Shown: positions 1 to 6,734, counted from the stretch's first letter. The stretch is 11,358 nt of DNA from Lysobacterales bacterium CG02_land_8_20_14_3_00_62_12 (GCA_002785585.1 PEUI01000088.1:1-11358); one strand, 5' to 3'. Translations and numbers: made by a program. Notes: generated from the letters alone by a model not told the origin.

Positions 1-10
1 CGTGCTGGAA

Positions 11-150
11 TCTTCAGAATCATGGGTGTCCAGCGCTTCTCTCCAGCGCTTCTCTTCAGAATCATGGGTGTCCAGCGCTTCTGTCCAGCGCTTCTCCTGA
101 ATCATGGGGGTCCAGCGCTTCTTTCATCCAGCGCTTCTTTCAGCGCTTCT
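11..150. repeat. Degenerate tandem repeat, about 42-bp period with nested 12-bp unit
   Basis: A 30-base block starting TCTTCAGAATCATGGG at 11 recurs at 53 (period 42) and, slightly degenerate, around 93 (period 40). Inside and after these blocks the core CAGCGCTTCT occurs seven times, ending near 40, 53, 82, 94, 122, 138 and 150; AGCGCT at its heart is palindromic. The spacing is too short and the spacers too similar for a CRISPR. On the minus strand, from ATG 105-103 to the window edge, the repeat is an open frame that encodes the block EALDTHDSE twice with a 14-residue period. The array lies just 3' of the mazF-like toxin gene. It is cut by the left edge, so its full size is unknown. Confidence 0.85.
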
Positions 151-174
151 TGAGTGCGCAGCTTACCGCGTCGC

Positions 175-501
175 TCATTTTGCAATCCCCAGGAACACGG
201 CCAAACAACGCTCAATCTCCACCAGTGCATCCGCGTCGATGCGCCCGAAGGCTGACCCTACCTTCTCGCGTTTCACCGTCATCGCCTTGTCCACCATCAC
301 CTGTGAGGGCTTCTTCAAGCCGTTCTCGGCACTCGGCTGAATAGTGACGCGAAGCAATGGTGCGGAAGCAAGCGTGCCGGTAATGGGCAGAACGGTTGCG
401 CTCGGGTGCTCGATGAACTGATCGGCCTGAATCACCAAGGCGGGCCGTGGCTTTCCCAAGTCGCCTTGCATGGCGATGGTTACCAGGTCGCCGCGCCTCA
501 T
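175..501 (-). CDS. MazF/PemK-family toxin (type II toxin-antitoxin endoribonuclease)
   Basis: A protein of 108 residues, the usual length for MazF/PemK toxins, which are mRNA interferases that cut single-stranded RNA at short sequences. The N-terminus MRRGDLVTIAMQGDLGKPRP followed by ALVIQAD is the family signature: the GD pair, the GKPRPALV loop, then the strand carrying the conserved residues. A second hallmark is the PSQVMVDKAMTV stretch near residues 65-76, followed by a C-terminal helix (ADALVEIERCLAVFLGIAK). The ATG at 501 overlaps the stop of the antitoxin gene as ATGA, so the two are translationally coupled with the antitoxin first, the normal order for this class. The cut site and activity cannot be read from the sequence. 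The family call is firm. Confidence 0.9.
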   Translation of the reverse strand: MRRGDLVTIAMQGDLGKPRPALVIQADQFIEHPSATVLPITGTLASAPLLRVTIQPSAENGLKKPSQVMVDKAMTVKREKVGSAFGRIDADALVEIERCLAVFLGIAK

Positions 502-722
502 TCTGTCCAGCCCTCCACGTCTGCCAAGGCTTCATCCATGAACTGCTGCATCGCCGTGTCGGCGCTGTCCGCCTGGGCAACGAGAAGGCATTGACGGCGG
601 CATTCCTCCGCGAAGTCCGGGCGGCGAGTGTCAGGCACCCAAATTTGTACCGGGCGCAACCCTGCCTTGCGTAGCGCGTCGCGGTGCTTTTGAACTCGTG
701 CGTTAACGTGCGTGGTTCCCAT
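498..722 (-). CDS. MazE-like antitoxin (DUF3018 family)
   Basis: A small acidic-tailed protein of 74 residues that should bind and neutralise the MazF-type toxin encoded immediately downstream, and repress the operon through its N-terminal half. The segment VQKHRDALRKAGLRPVQIWV, followed by DTRRPDFAEECRRQ, is characteristic of the DUF3018 'antitoxin MazE family' group that pairs with PemK/MazF toxins. The C-terminal part (DTAMQQFMDEALADVEGW) is the likely toxin-binding tail. The open frame reaches back to 782, but I choose ATG 722. A GGAAGG Shine-Dalgarno lies five bases upstream of it (728-733, minus strand), and the longer version would start upstream of the promoter and run through both operators. 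Confidence 0.85.
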   Translation of the reverse strand: MGTTHVNARVQKHRDALRKAGLRPVQIWVPDTRRPDFAEECRRQCLLVAQADSADTAMQQFMDEALADVEGWTE

Positions 723-737
723 GTGAGCCTTCCATAA

Positions 738-780
738 GTTACATGCAACACTATACACACCAAAACCCGTTACATGCAAC
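738..780 (-). promoter_or_regulatory. Promoter with two palindromic operators for the mazE/mazF-like operon
   Basis: GTTACATGCAAC occurs twice, at 738-749 and 769-780, 31 bp apart or about three helical turns. Each copy is a near-palindrome (10 of 12 positions symmetric around CATG). On the minus strand the distal copy contains a -35-like TTGCAT (774-779). After an 18-bp spacer comes a -10-like TATAGT (750-755), and the proximal copy begins right after it. The promoter is therefore bracketed by two same-face operators, as expected for autorepression by an antitoxin or toxin-antitoxin complex. Repeats and boxes are seen directly; binding is inferred. Confidence 0.75.
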
Positions 781-785
781 ATAGT

Positions 786-917
786 TCAACCACTCATGCC
801 AGGTGATTTGTCGTGCTCGATCTTCTGCGCCTTCGCCTTCGCTCGCTCTTGCTGGCGTACCGGCTCCCGGCCTTCCAGCTGCTCCCATTGCTTTCCGCCT
901 TGCCTTCCGGCTGGATT
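786..917 (-). pseudogene. Possible coding remnant, charged C-terminal tail
   Basis: One minus-strand frame between a stop at 915-917 and the TGA at 786-788 reads as a plausible helical, charged tail with the stretches KQWEQLEGREPV and ERAKAKAQKIEHDK. It has no start codon before its last residues (an ATG occurs only at 797-795). If real, it is the 3' scrap of a gene whose 5' part has been lost or frameshifted. It stops just upstream of the toxin-antitoxin promoter. No family is recognised and it could be chance in GC-rich DNA. Apart from this and the promoter, I see nothing in 790-1064. Confidence 0.2.
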
Positions 918-1064
918 TCACGGTCGAAACATCAGGCCGCACCGACGCTGCCGACCGCAACGCAATTAACTGAGAAGGACGCTGAAGCTGGCGGATGGCG
1001 CTGTCGATCCTGACGGTGGCGCCGGGCCAGTACACTGCCCGCCCTTTTCACGCCTGCCGATGCC

Positions 1065-1790
1065 ATGTTGAAGCTGCTGTTTTTGCTGGCCAATGCCGCC
1101 AAGCTCGGTCCGATTCTGAAGACCGGCGGCACGATGATTTTTTCGGTGTTCGCCTATTCGTTCCTGTTCGGTTGGCGCTATGCCGCCGGTTTCGTGGTGC
1201 TGATTTTCGTCCACGAATTAGGCCACTATCTGTCGGCAAAACAAGCCGGTTTGAACGTCGGTACGCCGACTTTCATTCCGTTTGTCGGCGCCTGGATCGA
1301 GCTCAAGGATCAGCCGATGGATGCGCGCGTGGAAGCGCGCATCGCACTCGCCGGTCCGGTCGCCGGCACTATCGGTGCGTTGGTCTGCTACTACGTCGCC
1401 CGCACTCAGGACAGCACCTTGTTGCTGGCGCTGGCCTATTCCGGGTTCATGCTCAATCTGTGGAATTTGCTGCCGATCAACCCGCTCGATGGCGGTCGCA
1501 TCGTCGGCCTGTTGTCACCACGGATCTGGCTGGTCGGCTTGCCGCTGCTCGGCGCGATGTTGTTGTGGCGGCCGAGTCCGATGTTGTTTCTGGTGTTGGT
1601 GATGGCTTTGCCGAGCGTGGTTCGGGTATGGCGCGGCACCTGGCGCGAGCATCTGCCGCCGCGCTATTACGAACAACCACTGGAGGTGAAGTTGCAGTAC
1701 GGCGCGGCCTATTTTGGGCTGGCCATTTACTTGGCGATGATGAGTTCCACCGTGCATGAAGACTTGCTGGCACTCACCGGATCGCGCTGA
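1065..1790 (+). CDS. Site-2-protease-type membrane metallopeptidase (M50 family)
   Basis: A 241-residue multi-pass membrane protein. M50 peptidases cut membrane proteins within the bilayer, often anti-sigma factors or other signalling proteins. The zinc site is visible: HELGH at residues 50-54 inside the hydrophobic segment GFVVLIFVHELGHYLSA, with the third ligand in NPLDGG (D142, residues 139-144). Hydrophobic segments lie near 25-60, 95-110, 118-135, 150-185 and 212-225. There is no PDZ domain, so this is the short S2P type. The chosen ATG gives an N-terminal LKLLFLLANAAKLGPILKTGG amphipathic lead-in, which I recall from relatives in this order. A weak promoter-like TACACT lies at 1031-1036. 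The substrate is unknown. icmF follows after 61 bases with its own promoter-like sequence, so the two need not form an operon. Confidence 0.88.
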   Translation: MLKLLFLLANAAKLGPILKTGGTMIFSVFAYSFLFGWRYAAGFVVLIFVHELGHYLSAKQAGLNVGTPTFIPFVGAWIELKDQPMDARVEARIALAGPVAGTIGALVCYYVARTQDSTLLLALAYSGFMLNLWNLLPINPLDGGRIVGLLSPRIWLVGLPLLGAMLLWRPSPMLFLVLVMALPSVVRVWRGTWREHLPPRYYEQPLEVKLQYGAAYFGLAIYLAMMSSTVHEDLLALTGSR

Positions 1791-1796
1791 GCCGCG

Positions 1797-1844
1797 CTGA
1801 CCGCCATCCACTGCACGCGTACAATGTCGGCCTATCCCTCAGGA
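1797..1844 (+). promoter_or_regulatory. Probable promoter and ribosome binding site of icmF
   Basis: CTGACC at 1797-1802 (4 of 6 to the sigma70 -35 box) is followed after exactly 17 bases by TACAAT at 1820-1825 (5 of 6 to the -10 box). This puts transcription start near 1832, about 20 bases before the ATG. AGGA at 1841-1844 is the Shine-Dalgarno, seven bases from the start. The promoter begins seven bases after the M50 gene stop. It is read by eye and the start site is not mapped. Confidence 0.55.
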
Positions 1845-1851
1845 TTGCCCG

Positions 1852-4800
1852 ATGAGTACTCCGGCACCACGCGCCCCGCTTGCCGCAGCGGTGGTTGATT
1901 CCGCGCCCTTGCGTTTTGTCACCGCCGCCAGCCTGTTTGATGGCCACGACGCCGCGATCAACATCATGCGGCGGCTGATCCAGGCGCAGGGCGTCGAGGT
2001 GATCCATCTCGGCCACAACCGTTCGGTGGAAGATGTCGTTCGCGCCGCTTTGCAAGAAGACGCCGACGGTATTGCGCTATCGAGCTATCAAGGCGGCCAC
2101 GTCGAATATTTCAAGTACATGATCGACATGCTAAAGGAACGCGGCGCTGGCCATATCCGCGTGTTTGGCGGCGGCGGTGGCACGATCACGCCCGACGAGA
2201 TCACCGAGTTGCAGAACTACGGCGTCGAGCGCCTGTACCACCCGAACGACGGCATGGCGATGGGTCTGGTGGCGATGATCGAGGACCTGGTAGCGCGCAC
2301 GCGCTTGGCGCGGCAGTCGGCGATTGGCGGGCGGCCGTCGCGCGGCGTTGATCTGCTGCATCCAACGCTTGGCGATGAGATCGCCATCGGGCGCCAGTTG
2401 AGCGCCATCGAGGATGGTGGTTACAGCGAGGCCGAACTGGTCAAGTTGCGCAAGCAATGGGCCGGCGGCACCGGCGATTCGCGCTTTCCATCTGCCGAGT
2501 CGCGGACGCCCAAAGCGCCGGTACTTGGCATTACCGGCACCGGTGGCGCGGGCAAGAGTTCGGTCACCGACGAATTGCTGATTCGCTTTTTGCAGGCGTT
2601 TCCGGATATGCGCATCGCCGTGATCGCGGTCGATCCAACCCGCCGCCGCAGTGGCGGCGCCCTGCTCGGTGATCGCATCCGCATGAACGCCCTGCGTTCG
2701 CCGCGCGTGTTCATGCGCTCGATGGCAACCCGGCGTCAGCACGTTGCCACCAATGCCGTGCTCAAGGATTGCATCGCGCTACTGAAGAGTCTCGATTTCG
2801 ATCTGGTGATCGTGGAGACCGCCGGCATCGGCCAGAGCGATTCCGAAATCGTCGATCTGGTCGATTTCCCGATCTATGTGATGACCAGCGACTACGGCGC
2901 GGCATCGCAGTTGGAAAAAATCGACATGATCGATTACGCCGAACTGATCGTGCTCAACAAATACGACAAACGCGGCGCCGAAGATGCCCTGCGCGATGTG
3001 CGCAAACAGTGGAAGCGCAACCGCACCGCGTTCAAATTGACCGACGCCGAGGTGCCGGTGTATCCGACCATCGCCAGCCAGTTCAACGACCCCGGCGTGA
3101 CCTGGATGTTCGCCAATCTGTGCCAATTGCTGCGGCAGAAGCCGGGGTTCGGCCCGGCCACGGCTGGGCGCTGCGACTTGACACCGCAACTCGACACCAC
3201 GCTCAAAGAGCCGCGCGCCACGGTGTTGATTCCCGGCCCGCGTCTACGCTATCTGGCCGAAATCGCCGAAGGCGGCCGCAGCATCAATCGCGCCGTGGTT
3301 GCGCAGTCAGACGCTGCCAGCCGCGCGCAAAGCTGCTTTCAGGCGCTCACCGAACTGGCTGATCCGTTGCTGCCCAAACCCTTGCATCCCTACGCCAGCG
3401 CGGACCTTGCAGCGCCGACCGCCGACGCCGACCGCAGCCTGCTCACCCTGCGCCAACGCTACAACGCCGCGCTGCATGGCTTGACCGCCGAATCGGTGCA
3501 GTTGCTGCAAGCGTGGCCAGCACGCTATCGATCGGTCACCGAAAAGGTCACCGAATACGCCGTGCGTGGCAAAACCATCCGCGTCGAGAACTACCGCGAG
3601 TCGCTTAGTCACCAGCAAATTCCGAAGATCGCGCCACCCAAGTTGCGCGACTGGGGCGACTTGCTCAGCTTCCTGATGAAAGAAAACCTGCCGGGTGCTT
3701 ATCCGTACACCGGCGGTGTTTATCCGTATCGACGCAGCGGCGAAGATCCGATCCGCATGTTCGCCGGCGAAGGCACGCCGGAGCGCACCAACCGGCGCTT
3801 TCACTATCTGTCGCAGGGCTTGCCGGCGGTGCGCCTGTCGACCGCCTTCGACTCAGTCACGCTGTACGGTGAAGACCCGGCGATCCGTCCCGACATCTTC
3901 GGCAAGATCGGCAATTCCGGTGTCAACGTGCCAACGCTCGACGACATGAAGAAACTCTATTCCGGTTTTGATTTGTGCGATCCGGCCACCTCGGTTTCGA
4001 TGACCATCAACGGCCCGGCGCCGATGATTCTGGCGATGTTCATGAACACCGCCATCGACCAGCAGGTCGAGAAATACCTGCGCGCTGACGCGGATCGTTG
4101 GCAGCACGCCCAAGCCATGATCGACGAGCTTTATCGCGAGCGGCCGCGACCGACCTACGCCGGCGCGCTGCCCACCGGCAATACCGGTCTGGGACTCGGC
4201 CTGCTCGGCATCAGCGGCGACCAAGTCGTCGCCGCCGACACCTATGCCCGGATCAAGGCGGAGACCCTGCAAAACGTGCGCGGCACCGTGCAAGCCGACA
4301 TCCTGAAAGAAGACCAGGCACAGAACACCTGCATCTTCAGCACCGAATTTGCGCTGCGCATGATGGGCGACATCCAGCAATATTTTGTCGATCACCAGGT
4401 GCGCAACTTCTATTCGGTATCGATCTCCGGTTATCACATTGCCGAAGCCGGCGCCAACCCGATTTCGCAGTTGGCGTTTACTTTGTCCAACGGCTTCACC
4501 ATCGTCGAGTATTACCTCGCGCGCGGCATGAAGATCGACGACTTCGCGCCGAACTTGAGTTTTTTCTTCAGCAATGGCATGGACCCGGAATACACCGTGA
4601 TCGGCCGCGTCGCCCGCCGCATTTGGGCGCGCGCCATGCGTGATCGCTACGGCGCCTCGGCGCGCAGCCAGATGATGAAGTACCACATCCAGACCAGCGG
4701 CCGCAGCCTGCACGCGCAAGAAATACAGTTCAACGATATTCGCACCACGTTGCAGGCGTTGTATGCCCTGTTCGACAACTGCAACAGCCTGCACACCAAC

Positions 4801-5421
4801 GCCTACGACGAAGCCATCACCACGCCGACCGAAGACAGCGTGCGCCGCGCCGTCGCCATTCAGATGATCATCAACAAGGAGCTCGGACTCAACTTCAACG
4901 AGAACCCCTGGCAGGGCAGCTTCGTCGTCGACCAGCTCACCGATATCGTCGAAGAAGCCGTCTACCAGGAGTTTGAAGCGATCAGCGAGCGCGGCGGCGT
5001 GCTCGGTGCCATGGACAGCATGTACCAGCGCGGCAAGATCCAGGACGAATCGATGTTCTACGAACAGAAGAAGCACGATGGCAGTCTGCCGCTGATCGGC
5101 GTCAACACCTTTCTGCCCAAAGAACACGCCGGTGAAATCGCCAGCAAAGTCGAACTGATCCGCAGCACCCCGGAAGAAAAATCCCAGCAGATCGGCCACG
5201 TCAAAGCGTTCCAGCAGGCGCGCAATCACGTACTCCCCGCGCCCGCTGGCGGCAGCAGGGCAGGGGGAGCGGGCGCTCTTGGCCTGGGCTACCTCCAGGC
5301 CACCGCCCGCGATCGCCAAAACGTCTTCGCCGCGCTGATGCAAGCGGTAAAAACCCACAGCCTGGGCCAGATCAGCCACGCCCTCTACGACGTCGGCGGC
5401 GAGTATCGGCGCAACATGTGA
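1852..5421 (+). CDS. icmF: Fused isobutyryl-CoA mutase / GTPase chaperone (IcmF)
   Basis: An adenosylcobalamin-dependent mutase that interconverts isobutyryl-CoA and n-butyryl-CoA, fused to its own MeaB-like G-protein chaperone; cytosolic, in branched-chain and short-chain acyl-CoA metabolism. Domain order is that of IcmF. The N-terminal B12-binding domain (about 21-150) has FDGHDAAI, with H32 as lower cobalt ligand. The G domain (about 222-420) has P-loop GTGGAGKSS (229-237), ETAGIGQS (322-329) and NKYD (369-372). A linker leads to the C-terminal mutase barrel with SISGYH (H862). The substrate pocket has F637 (in RMFAGEG) and Q824 (in DQAQNT), the isobutyryl-type pair; methylmalonyl-CoA mutase has Tyr and Arg there. 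At 1189 residues it is longer than the roughly 1093-residue Cupriavidus enzyme. Much of the excess is a glycine-rich insert near 745-800 and a repeat-like insert near 1128-1143. The start is supported by AGGA and the promoter. Confidence 0.95.
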   Translation: MSTPAPRAPLAAAVVDSAPLRFVTAASLFDGHDAAINIMRRLIQAQGVEVIHLGHNRSVEDVVRAALQEDADGIALSSYQGGHVEYFKYMIDMLKERGAGHIRVFGGGGGTITPDEITELQNYGVERLYHPNDGMAMGLVAMIEDLVARTRLARQSAIGGRPSRGVDLLHPTLGDEIAIGRQLSAIEDGGYSEAELVKLRKQWAGGTGDSRFPSAESRTPKAPVLGITGTGGAGKSSVTDELLIRFLQAFPDMRIAVIAVDPTRRRSGGALLGDRIRMNALRSPRVFMRSMATRRQHVATNAVLKDCIALLKSLDFDLVIVETAGIGQSDSEIVDLVDFPIYVMTSDYGAASQLEKIDMIDYAELIVLNKYDKRGAEDALRDVRKQWKRNRTAFKLTDAEVPVYPTIASQFNDPGVTWMFANLCQLLRQKPGFGPATAGRCDLTPQLDTTLKEPRATVLIPGPRLRYLAEIAEGGRSINRAVVAQSDAASRAQSCFQALTELADPLLPKPLHPYASADLAAPTADADRSLLTLRQRYNAALHGLTAESVQLLQAWPARYRSVTEKVTEYAVRGKTIRVENYRESLSHQQIPKIAPPKLRDWGDLLSFLMKENLPGAYPYTGGVYPYRRSGEDPIRMFAGEGTPERTNRRFHYLSQGLPAVRLSTAFDSVTLYGEDPAIRPDIFGKIGNSGVNVPTLDDMKKLYSGFDLCDPATSVSMTINGPAPMILAMFMNTAIDQQVEKYLRADADRWQHAQAMIDELYRERPRPTYAGALPTGNTGLGLGLLGISGDQVVAADTYARIKAETLQNVRGTVQADILKEDQAQNTCIFSTEFALRMMGDIQQYFVDHQVRNFYSVSISGYHIAEAGANPISQLAFTLSNGFTIVEYYLARGMKIDDFAPNLSFFFSNGMDPEYTVIGRVARRIWARAMRDRYGASARSQMMKYHIQTSGRSLHAQEIQFNDIRTTLQALYALFDNCNSLHTNAYDEAITTPTEDSVRRAVAIQMIINKELGLNFNENPWQGSFVVDQLTDIVEEAVYQEFEAISERGGVLGAMDSMYQRGKIQDESMFYEQKKHDGSLPLIGVNTFLPKEHAGEIASKVELIRSTPEEKSQQIGHVKAFQQARNHVLPAPAGGSRAGGAGALGLGYLQATARDRQNVFAALMQAVKTHSLGQISHALYDVGGEYRRNM
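5239..5276. repeat. GC-rich inverted repeat inserted in frame in icmF
   Basis: GCGCCCGCT at 5239-5247 and AGCGGGCGC at 5268-5276 form a perfect 9-bp inverted repeat around a 20-base GC-rich loop, with flanking CTCCCC (5233-5238) and GGGGAG (5264-5269) also complementary. It encodes the low-complexity PAPAGGSRAGGAGA stretch, where the Cupriavidus enzyme (recalled, not aligned by software) is about 13 residues shorter. The look is that of a short palindromic intergenic repeat, of the kind common in Xanthomonadales, that landed in a coding region without breaking the frame. The class assignment is inference. Confidence 0.5.
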
Positions 5422-5930
5422 TGTTCAACGTCACCGCGATTCTGTCAGCACTGGAACGCGCCAACGCCCGCTACATCGTGGTCGGCGGCTTCGCGGTGAT
5501 CCTGCACGGGCACCTGCGCGCAACGGCCGATTTGGATCTGGTGATTGACTTGTCCAGCGACAATTGCCAGCGCGCATTGCAGGCGCTGTCAGCGGTCGGC
5601 CTGCGACCGCGACTGCCAGTGGCGATGCAGCAGTTCGCCGATCCTGTAGTGCGCCGAGACTGGGTCCTGCACCGCAACATGCTGGTGTTTCAGTTGTGGG
5701 ACCCGGCCAACGAACTGCGTTCCGTGGATGTGTTCGTGCAGGAACCGATGGACTTCGAGACGATGTGGGCCGAGTCAGTCAACAAGTCGATCCACGGCGA
5801 CAACATTCGCATCGCATCGATTTCTCATCTGATCGAAATGAAACGCAAGGCTGGCCGCGCCCGCGACCTTGACGACATCGCCGCGCTGGAGGAAATTGCC
5901 CGACATACCGAGCCAGGCCAGCCTGCCTGA
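5421..5930 (+). CDS. Minimal nucleotidyltransferase (AbiEii / DUF6036-like)
   Basis: A protein of 169 residues with the polymerase-beta-type nucleotidyltransferase signature: VGGFAVILHGHLRATADLDL (residues 21-40). The glycine pair and D37/D39 are metal-binding candidates, and D103 in RSVDVFV is the likely third acidic residue. Near the C-terminus, LIEMKRKAGRARDLDDIAAL matches the Lys/Arg/Asp helix typical of AbiEii-type and DUF6036 proteins. Relatives include toxins that modify tRNA or proteins with nucleotides, and antitoxins; which role applies here cannot be told. ATG 5421 overlaps the icmF stop (TGATG), and a GTG at 5418 is an alternative start one codon earlier. There is no strong ribosome site, so translation probably depends on icmF. 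Its own stop overlaps the next gene's start. Confidence 0.8.
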   Translation: MFNVTAILSALERANARYIVVGGFAVILHGHLRATADLDLVIDLSSDNCQRALQALSAVGLRPRLPVAMQQFADPVVRRDWVLHRNMLVFQLWDPANELRSVDVFVQEPMDFETMWAESVNKSIHGDNIRIASISHLIEMKRKAGRARDLDDIAALEEIARHTEPGQPA

Positions 5931-6142
5931 TGAACACGCCATCAGCGTCCCCCGATCTAAGTTGCACGTTCGAGCAAGCCGAGCACAATCAGCTGCTCGC
6001 TGGCATCCGCATGAGCACCGCTGCGAAAATCGCCTGGTTCGAAGAAATGGTCGCGTTTGCGCACGCTGCCGGTGCGATGCGGGTCGAAACCACCGGCGCG
6101 GCGGATGCCGAGGGCGCCAGCGAATTGCCAACCCGCGACTGA
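5930..6142 (+). CDS. Small protein paired with the nucleotidyltransferase
   Basis: A 70-residue acidic protein starting at the ATG that overlaps the upstream stop (TGATGA), which implies coupled translation. No named family is recognised. The middle reads RMSTAAKIAWFEEMVAFAHA and then AGAM, resembling a short 'xPxxRLxWLEExxxFA..GA' helix that I recall from small ORFs placed directly after DUF6036-type nucleotidyltransferases. Such a constant small partner suggests an antitoxin or regulator bound to the enzyme, but this is inference from order and overlap. ATG at codon 28 would leave only the helical motif and is a less likely start. A strong hairpin begins four bases after the stop. Confidence 0.6.
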   Translation: MNTPSASPDLSCTFEQAEHNQLLAGIRMSTAAKIAWFEEMVAFAHAAGAMRVETTGAADAEGASELPTRD

Positions 6143-6145
6143 TCG

Positions 6146-6181
6146 CCGCCACCGGTCGGCGTGTGCGCCGACCGGTGGCGG
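6146..6181. terminator. Perfect 16-bp stem-loop between convergent genes
   Basis: CCGCCACCGGTCGGCG (6146-6161) pairs without mismatch with CGCCGACCGGTGGCGG (6166-6181) across a TGTG loop. It lies between the stop of the small protein gene (6142) and the stop of the convergent peroxiredoxin gene (6189), so it can act in both directions. Neither side has a T-run, so it is not a textbook intrinsic terminator. It may instead be an mRNA 3'-end stabiliser or work with another factor. Confidence 0.7.
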
Positions 6182-6188
6182 TGCCGAG

Positions 6189-6734
6189 CTACTGCTTGAG
6201 CGCCTGCACCGCATCCAGCATTTCCTGGACGTGGGCTTTGGGGTTCATGTTCGAGTAGACATGGACGATCAACCCCGATGGCGCAATCACGTAAGAGGTG
6301 CGGTCGGACCAGTCGCGTTTGAGCGCGAGCACCGCGTCGTATTGTTTGGCGATGGCTGCCCCTGGATCGGCCGCCACCGGGAACTTGCCGCTACAGTGTT
6401 CGGTTTCCTTGGAGAAATCGGCGAGCTGGTCGACATTGCCAGCAGTGATCCCGACCACGCTGGCGCCCGCTGCCTTGAACTGGCTGATCGCCTCGGAAAA
6501 CAAATGCGCCTCCAGATTGCAGCCCGAAGTGTGCGCCGCCGGGAAAAAGTACACCACCACCGGGCCCTGCTTCAGCGCATCGGCCAATTTGAAGGTAAAC
6601 GGCTCACCGGCGAGGTAGGCCGAGGCAGTGAAATCGGGCGCCGGGGTGTCGACTTTCAAGGCAGCAAATGCGGTCGAAGTCAGCGTGCCAGCACTGACCA
6701 GAGTGATCGCGATCATTTTCAGCAAGGTCTTCAT
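6189..6734 (-). CDS. Exported peroxiredoxin (AhpC/TSA, PrxQ/BCP-like)
   Basis: A 181-residue thiol peroxidase that should reduce peroxides in the periplasm. The first 24 residues (positively charged MKTLLK, then a hydrophobic run ending AFA) form a Sec signal peptide cleaved near A24/A25. The active site is PAAHTSGC: P65, T69 and peroxidatic C72, matching the PxxxTxxC motif. The arginine of DRTSYVIAPSG completes the site. Classical BCP/PrxQ has a resolving cysteine five residues after the first; here that position is H77. C114 (in ETEHCSGKF) is the only visible substitute resolving cysteine. A perfect AAGGAG lies at 6741-6746, six bases before the ATG. It converges on the icmF set with a shared stem-loop at the 3' ends. 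Confidence 0.9.
   Translation of the reverse strand: MKTLLKMIAITLVSAGTLTSTAFAALKVDTPAPDFTASAYLAGEPFTFKLADALKQGPVVVYFFPAAHTSGCNLEAHLFSEAISQFKAAGASVVGITAGNVDQLADFSKETEHCSGKFPVAADPGAAIAKQYDAVLALKRDWSDRTSYVIAPSGLIVHVYSNMNPKAHVQEMLDAVQALKQ

Noticed and set aside
1..150. CRISPR-like array
   Set aside because: The spacers are not unique; the whole 42-bp unit repeats and units degrade to a short AGCGCT-centred motif, which fits a tandem repeat, not a CRISPR.
212..763. Minus-strand frame of 183 codons across the toxin-antitoxin region
   Set aside because: It is a frame shadow of the antitoxin and toxin genes, which have family signatures, proper start sites and an ATGA overlap in their own frames.
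995..1759. Plus-strand frame of 254 codons overlapping the M50 gene
   Set aside because: It is the +2 shadow of the M50 protease, Arg-rich and without motifs, whereas the other frame has HELGH and NPLDGG.
3853..5379. Long minus-strand open frame of 508 codons opposite icmF
   Set aside because: It lies wholly antisense to the highly conserved mutase domain and shows the Val/Asp/Ala/Gly-rich composition of a mirror frame in GC-rich DNA; no motif is recognisable.
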